A stretch of DNA of 6,409 nucleotides from an uncultured Bacilli bacterium. GTDB lineage: Bacteria; Bacillota_I; Bacilli_A; RF39; UBA660. The notes under the pieces were generated by a model. It worked only from the letters and a program-made list of their open reading frames with translations, was not told where the DNA came from and did no database searches. Location of the stretch: NCBI GenBank assembly GCA_947628725.1, contig CANRAQ010000052.1, positions 1 through 6,409 on the forward strand, in the 5' to 3' direction. The position numbers and the translations under genes were made by a program. Shown here one piece after another: positions 1-6,135 of this stretch (position 1 is its first letter; the number at the start of each line of letters is the position of its first letter).

Positions 1-6
1 TTATAT

Positions 7-36
7 GGGCAAACTATATATGAGGTTTGCTTTTTT
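7..36 (+). terminator. Rho-independent terminator of an upstream gene outside the window
   Basis: The arms GCAAAC (9-14) and GTTTGC (25-30) are perfectly complementary around a 10-base loop. Two G-U pairs (7-8 with 31-32) can extend the stem, and a run of six T follows directly (31-36). This is the usual shape of an intrinsic terminator on the plus strand. It should end transcription from a gene to the left of the window and insulate the operon that starts downstream. Confidence 0.75.
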
Positions 37-298
37 GGCAATATCAATAATAAATTAAAATACTAATTAAGTTACATATTTTTTAATTTTGCCTACTTTT
101 TTGTCTAAAAATGGAGTAAAATAAGAATAGGAAAATTAACCTCAAAATAATGTTGAAGGTTTATGGAATTGATATAGTGATTACTATAAAACTAGCAGAA
201 TTTATGGTGAAACAACAGGTAAGTAGATAATTCAATTATAGTAGATGTATGTTACTTATGCATTTTAAGAGTATTAAATTATGATGAGATAGAAAAAT
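37..298. other. Intergenic stretch without an intact gene, possible decayed coding fragment
   Basis: I see no intact gene in this A+T-rich stretch. One plus-strand frame (140-226) reads like the tail of a protein, with the pieces NNVEGLWN and YSDYYKTSRIYGETTGK separated by a single TGA (170-172) and ended by TAG (224-226). It is opened by TAA just nine codons earlier and has no start codon or SD, so at most it is a remnant of a lost gene. Another frame gives a 26-codon ORF (150-230) with no SD, which I do not consider a gene. No convincing RNA gene or riboswitch was seen. Confidence 0.35.
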
Positions 299-327
299 TT
301 GACAAAAGGTGTCATTTTTTATATAAT
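299..327 (+). promoter_or_regulatory. Consensus sigma-A type promoter for the six-gene operon, with dyad over the -35 box
   Basis: TTGACA (299-304) and TATAAT (322-327) both match the housekeeping consensus at six of six positions and are 17 bases apart, the optimal spacing. Transcription should begin near 333-335, giving a leader of about 38 bases before the first ATG. A perfect inverted repeat, TGACA (300-304) and TGTCA (310-314) with a 5-base centre, overlaps the -35 hexamer and is a plausible operator. No regulator gene is visible in the window, so what would bind it is unknown. Confidence 0.85.
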
Positions 328-371
328 AAAGCGCAAATTAAATATATTTTAAATTTTTAAGGAGTATTAAA

Positions 372-1466
372 ATGTTAAATTTTAAAAAAAAAGTAATAAA
401 GGATATAAAAAATAAGCTTCAAGAAATTTATTATATAAATTATCAAAATAATTCTATTAATGGTGTTGCTAATTATTTAGGTGAAAAAATCTTTTTTAAA
501 ATATTGAATCATAATGATTTTATAAAAGAAATGAATGGCTATTTAGTAAGTTTTAAAAAAATACCAATAATGAATATTGTATTTATTAAACATTTATATC
601 ATTCAAAAAAATATATGATTGCTTATAATTATGAAAATAGCATAAACAAAAATAGTGGATTATTAAATGACTATTTTGTATTTAAAGATAATGCCCATAA
701 ACTATCAAGCAAAGATATTGATATTTTAAATAATATATTAAAAATATATGATGAATCGTTTAAACATAAAGAATTTAAAAATTATTGTCCTATTAATATT
801 TTTTTTCATGAAAGGGTAAATTCTAGATTAATTAAATGGTATAAAAAAAATAAAGATTTTAAAAAAAGTGTAAATATAAGTGATAAATCTACTAATGAAA
901 TTATATTTGAAACAATAGATTATTTTAAAAAAAACAAAAAGACAAATTTTGAAAGTTATCTAACTCAAGGGGATCCTAATACTTTAAATATTGCATTAAA
1001 ACCATGTTTTTTTGATTTGGTTACTGCTGGTTATAATCCTATTATTGCCGAATTTTCCGTAGCCTTTATATCAACATTATTATATGATAATTATTTTGCT
1101 CCTAAATATCATGCTAAATCTTATTTTAATCATGAAAAAATTTTAGATAAATATAATGCTTTTTCTCCTGATATTGCTTGGGATAATAATAAAAATATTG
1201 CAATAAAAAGTAATATAATAACTAGCCAAATTAGAAAAGAGTATATAAAATGTTATATTAATATTTTGAAAAAAAATAATATTAATATATCAAAAGATAT
1301 TATTTATTATTTCGTCATGAGATTATTGTGTGTTTTTGATATTAATAAATTTGAGAATAAAGATTATTATTATTCAATTTATTTAATTCATTATTTATAT
1401 AAGAATATTAAAGAAGATACATATAAAAGCATATTAAGTATATTAGATGATATGGAGGTAATATAA
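372..1466 (+). CDS. APH/choline-kinase-fold phosphotransferase
   Basis: This is likely a cytoplasmic small-molecule kinase of the protein-kinase-like (APH/choline kinase) superfamily. What can be seen: an N-lobe with a candidate ATP lysine (K43 in KIFFKIL) and a candidate helix-C glutamate (E53 in KEMNGY); a catalytic loop TQGDPNTLNI (198-207) with catalytic D201 and metal ligand N206 in the family spacing; and a metal-binding FFD (D215), followed by TAGYNPIIAEF. The usual His of the HGD motif is Gln (Q199). The length, 364 residues, is typical. ATG 372 is supported by AAGGAG (359-364) seven bases upstream and lies about 38 bases from the predicted transcription start. It is the first gene of the operon, one base ahead of a nucleotidyltransferase. 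A kinase plus a nucleotidyltransferase would suit making a nucleotide-activated metabolite; aminoglycoside-type inactivation is an alternative. The substrate is unknown; the fold is fairly sure. Confidence 0.75.
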   Translation: MLNFKKKVIKDIKNKLQEIYYINYQNNSINGVANYLGEKIFFKILNHNDFIKEMNGYLVSFKKIPIMNIVFIKHLYHSKKYMIAYNYENSINKNSGLLNDYFVFKDNAHKLSSKDIDILNNILKIYDESFKHKEFKNYCPINIFFHERVNSRLIKWYKKNKDFKKSVNISDKSTNEIIFETIDYFKKNKKTNFESYLTQGDPNTLNIALKPCFFDLVTAGYNPIIAEFSVAFISTLLYDNYFAPKYHAKSYFNHEKILDKYNAFSPDIAWDNNKNIAIKSNIITSQIRKEYIKCYINILKKNNINISKDIIYYFVMRLLCVFDINKFENKDYYYSIYLIHYLYKNIKEDTYKSILSILDDMEVI

Positions 1467-1467
1467 T

Positions 1468-2157
1468 ATGAATGATTATAGTGAAGTAATAAATGATTAT
1501 ATTGACAAATTAAAAAATAGTTTAAAAGAACAATTAGAAATGATTTTTATAATTGGAAGTAGTGCAAGCGATATAGTTATAAATAATTGGAGTGATATTG
1601 ATTGTATTCTTGTTTTAAAGGAACTAAATAAGAAAAATCTGAAAGTAGTAACTAAATTATCAAATAGTTATAAAATTAAAATTGGGAACACATTATATTC
1701 AAAAAAGGAGTTTGAAGATGGTTTAGTTGATGGAAAAACTTATTATTATTTATTGTTAAATCAAAAAGGCATAGTTAATATACAATATGAGTCAGAAAAT
1801 TTGACTCTTCCTCTTGTAAATTTAGAAACATTAAAAAATGTAACAAAAATTATTTTGCTAAATGATATACATGATTGTAAAAGACATTTAATATATAAGC
1901 AGTTAAATGATAGCCAGATAAAAAGGTTGTTTAAAAAAATATATGTTATAATGAAGTCTATTTTAATAATAAATGAAGAATTTCCCAAAAATTATTATGA
2001 AACATTTAATTTATTCTATAAAAGGTATAATTTTGAATATTTTAATTATTTGGAATTTATAAATGATTTTCAAAAAAATAATGTTAACATTTTGTATTTG
2101 AAAAATTATGCATTAAATTTAATTAAATTTATTATCGATAAGGAAATTATAAAATAG
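1468..2157 (+). CDS. Pol-beta superfamily nucleotidyltransferase
   Basis: The protein (229 residues) carries the nucleotidyltransferase signature near its N-terminus: IIGSS (28-32) followed, after an 11-residue gap from S31, by SDIDCIL with D43 and D45. This is the G-S-x(n)-D-x-D metal-binding motif of the pol-beta fold. The third carboxylate cannot be placed with certainty; residues in the strand near NIQYE (104-108) are candidates. The remainder (about 120-229) is Lys/Ile/Asn-rich and probably helical, as in many small antibiotic- or metabolite-modifying nucleotidyltransferases. It should move an NMP from an NTP onto a hydroxyl or phosphate of a small molecule. The start ATG 1468 has a strong GGAGGT (1454-1459) eight bases upstream, inside the end of the preceding gene, so the two are co-expressed. 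The acceptor is unknown. An aminoglycoside-adenylyltransferase role is possible but nothing in the sequence singles it out. Confidence 0.75.
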   Translation: MNDYSEVINDYIDKLKNSLKEQLEMIFIIGSSASDIVINNWSDIDCILVLKELNKKNLKVVTKLSNSYKIKIGNTLYSKKEFEDGLVDGKTYYYLLLNQKGIVNIQYESENLTLPLVNLETLKNVTKIILLNDIHDCKRHLIYKQLNDSQIKRLFKKIYVIMKSILIINEEFPKNYYETFNLFYKRYNFEYFNYLEFINDFQKNNVNILYLKNYALNLIKFIIDKEIIK

Positions 2158-2165
2158 GAGTAATT

Positions 2166-3302
2166 ATGAATAGACAATTTGAAAATAATATAACATTTTT
2201 TGATATAGGTTTTGATAATCCTGAACTTCAGTTTGCTACTTTGTATTCTGTTATGTCAGAGACATATAAAAAGCGAGGGAATATTACAAAATTGGTGTTA
2301 AGATATCTAAAAGATAAAGCTTCCCTAAGTTTAGAAGAACAAAAATTAGCATTATCAATAATTGATGATAGTTTTTATAATAAACCTAAACCTTATTCTC
2401 ATTGTAAAATATGTAGTACTTCTTTTCAAAGAGATGTTCTTTATAAAATGTCTCAAAAATTAAAGTATTGGGATATTTGTATTCCTACTGTTCAATATTT
2501 TCCAGGTAATTTAATGATTTATTTAAAAGATAGAGAAATATCACATAAAGAAAATTTTCAAGATTTAAATCTTGATGAATTAAAAGAATTAGAATTTATT
2601 GTTAAACATTTAATATATAAGTTAAATGAAAAAATTTTTTATGGTAAACTTTTAGGTGTTAATGTATTGTTTAATCAAATTTCTAAATCTCAATTGTGTA
2701 TTCATGGTCATATAGAACTTATGATTAAAGATATAGATAAATTGAATTTAGGTTGCAAATTGCTTTTAGATAGGTTTTATGACCCAATAACAGAATATAT
2801 AAATAAAGATTTTTTCAATAATGACGGAATTATAAAAACAATTGAAGGAATTAGAATTGATGCTTCAAAACTTGATTTAAAAGATGTTTTAAATATGGTA
2901 AGACAATATGAATTTCGCCTAAATCTTTTAATTAAAAAAACTCAACAACTTAGGTTAAATAAAATTTGTCCTGAAGATTTAAATGGTATATTACTTTATA
3001 ATGGCTTATCTCCTGCACCTGCTAATTCTGTTTATTATACTGATTATAGAGGTAAAATATTTGTATCATCTGTTCCAGAATTAGTACCTCCCATTATTAA
3101 ATTAGATGATATAAATGATTTGGATAATGAAGAAGATATGTACTTAATAAAGTATAATGCTACAACTCCAAATAGAGATTATTCGATTATGAAAAAATAT
3201 AGTCCAACAGCAAGACCTAGTAGTAAGATAAGTTCTGTTAATGAGAGTACACCTTATGTTAGAAAATTAACTAGGGAAATAAAAAAAGTATTGGAGGAAT
3301 GA
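2166..3302 (+). CDS. HIT/GalT-superfamily nucleotidyl transferase or hydrolase
   Basis: The protein (378 residues) has a HIT-like core. A CKIC pair (C80, C83) sits where HIT and GalT proteins often carry zinc or structural cysteines. A strand pattern with PGNLMIYLKDREIS (113-126) follows, resembling the 'P-x-HhLhhPKxH' part of HIT proteins. Next come GVNVLFN (164-170) and the active-site motif CIHGHIELMI (178-187). In the family the middle histidine (here H182) is the nucleophile that takes a covalent nucleotidyl group. The third position is His in HIT hydrolases and Gln in GalT or Ap4A phosphorylase, but Glu (E184) here. Length is closer to GalT/DcpS (about 350) than to small HIT hydrolases (110-150). 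The C-terminal 190 residues are not recognised. SD AGGAG lies just before ATG 2166, overlapping the stop region of the preceding gene. TGA is the stop codon. Likely role: cleaving or exchanging the nucleotide on the pathway intermediate. Confidence 0.7.
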   Translation: MNRQFENNITFFDIGFDNPELQFATLYSVMSETYKKRGNITKLVLRYLKDKASLSLEEQKLALSIIDDSFYNKPKPYSHCKICSTSFQRDVLYKMSQKLKYWDICIPTVQYFPGNLMIYLKDREISHKENFQDLNLDELKELEFIVKHLIYKLNEKIFYGKLLGVNVLFNQISKSQLCIHGHIELMIKDIDKLNLGCKLLLDRFYDPITEYINKDFFNNDGIIKTIEGIRIDASKLDLKDVLNMVRQYEFRLNLLIKKTQQLRLNKICPEDLNGILLYNGLSPAPANSVYYTDYRGKIFVSSVPELVPPIIKLDDINDLDNEEDMYLIKYNATTPNRDYSIMKKYSPTARPSSKISSVNESTPYVRKLTREIKKVLEE

Positions 3303-3307
3303 TTGTG
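3293..3307 (+). promoter_or_regulatory. Ribosome binding site that argues for a GTG start of the next gene
   Basis: GGAGG (3293-3297) is only one base from the first in-frame ATG (3299), which overlaps the TGA of the preceding gene as ATGA. The in-frame GTG at 3305-3307 is seven bases from GGAGG, the usual spacing. Initiation at GTG 3305 would drop two residues from the 502-residue protein and place the start two bases after the previous stop. Either start implies translational coupling. Confidence 0.5.
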
Positions 3308-4807
3308 AACTGTGTCTTATTTGATAATTTAACTTATTCTGATTTATGTCAAATTTTAAGTACTTTGGATTTTTCAAAATCTTTAAGGGCATATCCAACT
3401 TCTAATTGTTTAATTAAAGGTGAAAAAAATGGTATATTTTGTAAGGAATTAAACTTAAATAAGATTAGTAAGCTTTATTATGGTGATTATTTGCTATTGT
3501 TTAAAAAATATTATATTATTTTAAAGCAAATTTTACCTGTTAATAATATATTGGGGTTAGCTTTTATAAATAACTCTTTATATGAATTTTCTGAAAATAT
3601 AGATAAAACAAAATTTTTAGATGAAGGCAATAATTTTGAATTTTGGCAAATAAGGAAATTATTTAACAAGATATTATACTATATAAACAATGTATTAGCA
3701 TTCAAAGAGAAAAGTGGTATAGATATTAGTTTTGAAACAGCTATATGGAATTTTACTATTGATGGATTATTATTTGATTTAGATCCACCAAAATTGTTAT
3801 TAAAGCATGAGGATAGTACATTTACTCGTAAAGAAGATGAAAATCATAAAAAACGAACAATTTATAGAAGTTTTAACGAAATAGGGATGAAAACAAATTT
3901 GTTAGTAACTTTTATATTAGGAATGAAACATAATAGTTTTATCGTAAAAGATTTGCCATCCAATTATTTAGGGATTTTGATAGATGACATAATTATTAGT
4001 ATAAATAATATAAAAGTAAAGCAAAAATTTTTAAAGGATTTAACTTTTGGAATATCTAAAGATGAAAAATTTTTAGGGCATCCAATAGAAATAATAAGAG
4101 AGGAAAAGAAAATGATGGAAAATTTTAGTAAAAAGAGAATAATCTTTGTAGCAGGTACTTCTGAGTCTGGCAAAAGTGGAGCAATTAACTATCTAAAAGA
4201 TACTCATAATTGCATTCAACACATAAAAATAAGAGATGTATTTCCTAAAGTATATGCTGATACAGCTAGTGCTTTGTCATTTGAAGAATGGCAAGATTAT
4301 GAAGAAAATAGAGATTTAAATAATTTTTGGCGTTTATTTGTTAATAAGCTTAGTGAAATGGTTGATCAAGATAAAGATATAATTATACTAGATACAATGT
4401 ATGGAGTCGATGGTATGAAAGAACTTTATAAAATATTACAAAATAGGGTAGAACTATTATATATTGATGCTCCTATAGAAATGCGTATAATTAGAGAATA
4501 TAATAGATTAAGAACCAATTCAATTAGAGGGACAAGAAAAGCTGACCTATCAATAACAATAGAAGAAGTGACTGAAAGAACATTAAAAAAGGATGAAAAG
4601 AAAAATAAAAAAGGAGCTAATTTGTTAAAAAAATTAGTATATTCGTGTAATTCAAACGAATTAATTATATCTGATAATGGAATTAAATTTCCATATATTG
4701 TAGAAAATGATGGGACGCTTGAAGAATTTTATATAAAATTAGATAATTATATAGAATATGTTTTATCTAAAGATTCACAATTAGGAAGGCAAAAAAAATG
4801 GAACTAA
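3299..4807 (+). CDS. Two-domain protein: kinase-fold-like N-terminal half fused to P-loop nucleotide/cofactor-type kinase
   Basis: The C-terminal half (about 278-490) is a P-loop kinase: Walker A GTSESGKS (286-293, K292), a Walker-B-like strand IIILDTMYG with D365, then LLYIDAP (387-392) followed by an Arg-rich lid-like stretch (R396, R399, R403, R405, R410, R413). This order resembles the dephospho-CoA-kinase/NMP-kinase group. The N-terminal half (1-270) resembles a diverged APH-type kinase fold. A possible lysine is K49 in GIFCKEL, and ETAIWNFTIDGLLFDLDPP (146-164) looks like the metal-binding part, with N151 and D160/D162, but no HGD-type catalytic loop is evident, so it may only bind substrate. 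SD-like GAGAGGA before Met272 suggests a second, internal product. The gene overlaps the HIT gene by 4 bases (or none if it starts at GTG 3305) and the next gene by 10. Substrate unknown; the P-loop kinase call is secure, the N-terminal fold tentative. Confidence 0.7.
   Translation: MIVNCVLFDNLTYSDLCQILSTLDFSKSLRAYPTSNCLIKGEKNGIFCKELNLNKISKLYYGDYLLLFKKYYIILKQILPVNNILGLAFINNSLYEFSENIDKTKFLDEGNNFEFWQIRKLFNKILYYINNVLAFKEKSGIDISFETAIWNFTIDGLLFDLDPPKLLLKHEDSTFTRKEDENHKKRTIYRSFNEIGMKTNLLVTFILGMKHNSFIVKDLPSNYLGILIDDIIISINNIKVKQKFLKDLTFGISKDEKFLGHPIEIIREEKKMMENFSKKRIIFVAGTSESGKSGAINYLKDTHNCIQHIKIRDVFPKVYADTASALSFEEWQDYEENRDLNNFWRLFVNKLSEMVDQDKDIIILDTMYGVDGMKELYKILQNRVELLYIDAPIEMRIIREYNRLRTNSIRGTRKADLSITIEEVTERTLKKDEKKNKKGANLLKKLVYSCNSNELIISDNGIKFPYIVENDGTLEEFYIKLDNYIEYVLSKDSQLGRQKKWN
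4097..4117 (+). promoter_or_regulatory. Internal SD and in-frame ATG pair that could start a free P-loop kinase domain
   Basis: AGAGAGGA (4097-4104) lies eight bases before ATG 4112, immediately followed by a second ATG at 4115. Both are in frame with the two-domain gene (Met272 and Met273). Initiation here would yield a 231-residue protein that begins about 13 residues before the Walker A motif, exactly a stand-alone kinase domain. This is an inference from position and spacing, since purine-rich stretches are common in A+T-rich genes. Confidence 0.4.
4783..4800 (+). promoter_or_regulatory. SD plus A8 run at overlapping genes: start site and candidate -1 slippery sequence
   Basis: AGGAAGG (4783-4789) sits eight bases before ATG 4798 and is the normal ribosome binding site of the phosphatase gene. 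The A8 run (4791-4798) contains A AAA AAA (4792-4798) in phase with the upstream kinase frame. A -1 slip there makes the next codon the ATG of the phosphatase, joining the two proteins at its first residue. As a start site it is well supported; frameshifting is only a possibility. Confidence 0.55.
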
Positions 4808-5325
4808 CATTTTTAAGACATGCTCAAACTTCTTTAAATGGGAAGGGCTATATTGCAACAAAATTAGATTATAGTTTAACTTTAGAAGGAATAGAAGAAT
4901 GCAAGAAAAATCAATTTTTAATGGACATATTTGAGGATGCATATTGTTCTCCTTATAAGAGAACATATGAAACTTCTAAATTAATATATCCATTTAAGGA
5001 ACCAATAAAAAATAATTTAATAACACAAAGAGATTTAGGGGTTTTAAATGAAAAATTTAAAATGGAATTTTCAAAGGAATATTTATCGTTAATTACAAAT
5101 TATAAAATAAATCCAACTGGTGCAGAAAGTTTAGAAGATATAATAAAAAGGGTTACAATGTTCTTTGAACTATTATTGAATAATTATGATGAAAAATCAA
5201 AAATTTTAATAGTAACACATAACGGAATTATGAGAGTTATAAAAAAATATTTTTTAGATTATGAATATGACTATGAAACAAATAATTTAGGTAAATTTGT
5301 AATGAAATTAGAAAGGAAAAAATAA
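4798..5325 (+). CDS. Histidine phosphatase superfamily (phosphoglycerate-mutase-like) phosphatase
   Basis: This 175-residue protein belongs to the histidine phosphatase superfamily, whose members remove phosphate through a phospho-histidine intermediate. LTFLRHAQT (3-11) contains the nucleophile H8 with R7; SPYKRTYET (51-59) supplies the second phosphate-binding arginine R55; GAESLEDIIKR (108-118) is the usual GES-type helix; and LIVTHNGIMR (137-146) carries the second catalytic histidine H141. The acidic proton donor probably lies near RDLGVLNE (78-85), but the family's typical 'G-x-W-E-G' is not intact there. It is somewhat shorter than typical family members (about 200), consistent with a small-metabolite phosphatase rather than a true glycolytic mutase. 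The gene begins within the last 10 bases of the kinase gene with a good SD, so translation is coupled. In this operon it probably dephosphorylates a pathway intermediate or by-product; the substrate is unknown. Confidence 0.85.
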   Translation: MELTFLRHAQTSLNGKGYIATKLDYSLTLEGIEECKKNQFLMDIFEDAYCSPYKRTYETSKLIYPFKEPIKNNLITQRDLGVLNEKFKMEFSKEYLSLITNYKINPTGAESLEDIIKRVTMFFELLLNNYDEKSKILIVTHNGIMRVIKKYFLDYEYDYETNNLGKFVMKLERKK

Positions 5326-5341
5326 GTGTATAAGATGAATT

Positions 5342-5845
5342 ATGAGAGAAAGTATTAAAATAAAGACAGATAATTATAATTTTAAGTTTAGAGTGTCAGG
5401 AATTGTTATAAATGATAATAAAATATTGTTAGTCGATATGGATAATAGCGGTTTTTTATGTTTACCAGGAGGGTATGTTGAACTTGGAGAAACAACCGAA
5501 CAAGCCGTATGCCGAGAAATGGAAGAAGAATTAGGATATAAATTAGAAATTGTAAAATATCTAGGAGTAGTGGAAAATTTTTTTATTAATAAATATAATA
5601 AGAAAATGCACGAAATATGTTTTTATTATTTGCTAAAACCACTTAAAGGAGAAAATGCAAGATATAATGATTATAGTTTAATTGAAAATGATAAAGGGCA
5701 TAATATTAAATTAGATTTCAAATGGATTAATATTAATAAATTAGGTGAGTATGATGTTCGCCCAATATTTTTGAAAAAAATTGTAAAAAATAACTCAATT
5801 ATTATGGAACATATTATTTTTAATGAATTAGATAAATCTAGTTAA
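5342..5845 (+). CDS. Nudix hydrolase
   Basis: The protein (167 residues) has a perfect Nudix box, G-x5-E-x7-R-E-h-x-E-E-x-G-h. It runs from G44 to Y66, with E50, R58, E59, E62, E63 and G65 all present. The preceding strand VSGIVINDNKILLVDM (18-33) and LCLPGG (39-44) are typical of the fold. Length is normal. The family hydrolyses nucleoside diphosphates linked to another moiety (X), so here it could cleave or clean up a nucleotide-linked intermediate made by the operon. The substrate cannot be predicted from the box. ATG 5342 is the first start in frame after a TGA at 5336-5338. Its own SD is weak, while a better one (AAAGG, 5312-5316) lies far upstream, so it may be translated by reinitiation after the preceding gene, 16 bases upstream. 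It is the last intact gene of the operon; no terminator follows directly. Confidence 0.92.
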   Translation: MRESIKIKTDNYNFKFRVSGIVINDNKILLVDMDNSGFLCLPGGYVELGETTEQAVCREMEEELGYKLEIVKYLGVVENFFINKYNKKMHEICFYYLLKPLKGENARYNDYSLIENDKGHNIKLDFKWININKLGEYDVRPIFLKKIVKNNSIIMEHIIFNELDKSS

Positions 5846-5863
5846 AAAAATTATTTTATTTTG

Positions 5864-5869
5864 TATAAT
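5864..5869 (+). promoter_or_regulatory. Possible weak promoter (-10 box) before the decayed gene
   Basis: TATAAT (5864-5869) is a perfect -10 hexamer. The best -35 at 17-base spacing is GTTAAA (5841-5846), only three of six matches. In such A+T-rich DNA TATAAT occurs by chance, so this is weak. It lies just upstream of GGAG (5878-5881) and the coding remnant, and could be what is left of that gene's promoter. Confidence 0.25.
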
Positions 5870-5880
5870 ATAATTATGGA

Positions 5881-6083
5881 GTAATAATTAGTCCAATATT
5901 ATTGTACATTAAGGAAAAAAATTATAAAAATGGTAATGTCAATATTTTGAGAATCCTATTACTTTAAAAAAATTAATTTAGAATCATTTGATCAAGAAAA
6001 TTTTGTTTATCCATATTGCAGTAGAAATACCTAGTGAAGAAACTGAAAATGTTTGGCTAGAACCTGTAACTGATGAAGTATAG
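5881..6083 (+). pseudogene. Frameshifted remnant of an unidentified small gene
   Basis: No intact frame spans this stretch, but successive pieces in different frames read like protein. SPILLYIKEKNYKNGNVNI lies in one frame (about 5890-5946), KKINLESFDQENFVYPY in a second (about 5966-6016), and EIPSEETENVWLEPVTDEV, ended by TAG (6081-6083), in a third (from about 6024). At least two frameshifts are needed to join them into a roughly 65-residue acidic C-terminal region. A GGAG (5878-5881) precedes it, but no proper start codon remains. I do not recognise the family. The amino-acid composition, balanced and with Trp and Pro, argues against chance. Sequencing or assembly error in A runs is an alternative to genuine decay. 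Confidence 0.45.
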
Positions 6084-6135
6084 ATTTATATTTTAGTGAT
6101 AAATTTATTAATATTAAAAAATGATTTAATATAAC

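Noticed and set aside
150..230. 26-codon plus-strand ORF starting ATG 150
   Set aside because: No Shine-Dalgarno site, no recognisable composition, and an overlapping frame is equally protein-like; the stretch may just be a remnant.
334..371. Riboswitch or structured leader before the first gene
   Set aside because: The predicted leader is only about 38 bases of almost pure A/T, too short for a known riboswitch.
1761..1988. Minus-strand open frame opposite the nucleotidyltransferase gene
   Set aside because: It is a shadow of a clearly coding plus-strand gene, has no SD and no recognisable domain. The same holds for minus-strand frames at 3964-4173 and 4781-4966.
372..5845. CBASS-like or other cyclic-nucleotide defence operon
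   Set aside because: The nucleotidyltransferase is a short metabolite-type enzyme, and no membrane, nuclease or other effector is in the operon. A defence role is not supported by what is visible.
5881..5905. Inverted repeat AATAAT / ATTATT as a terminator or operator after the Nudix gene
   Set aside because: The stem is all A-T with only G-U extensions and has no T run. Such repeats are expected by chance in this composition.
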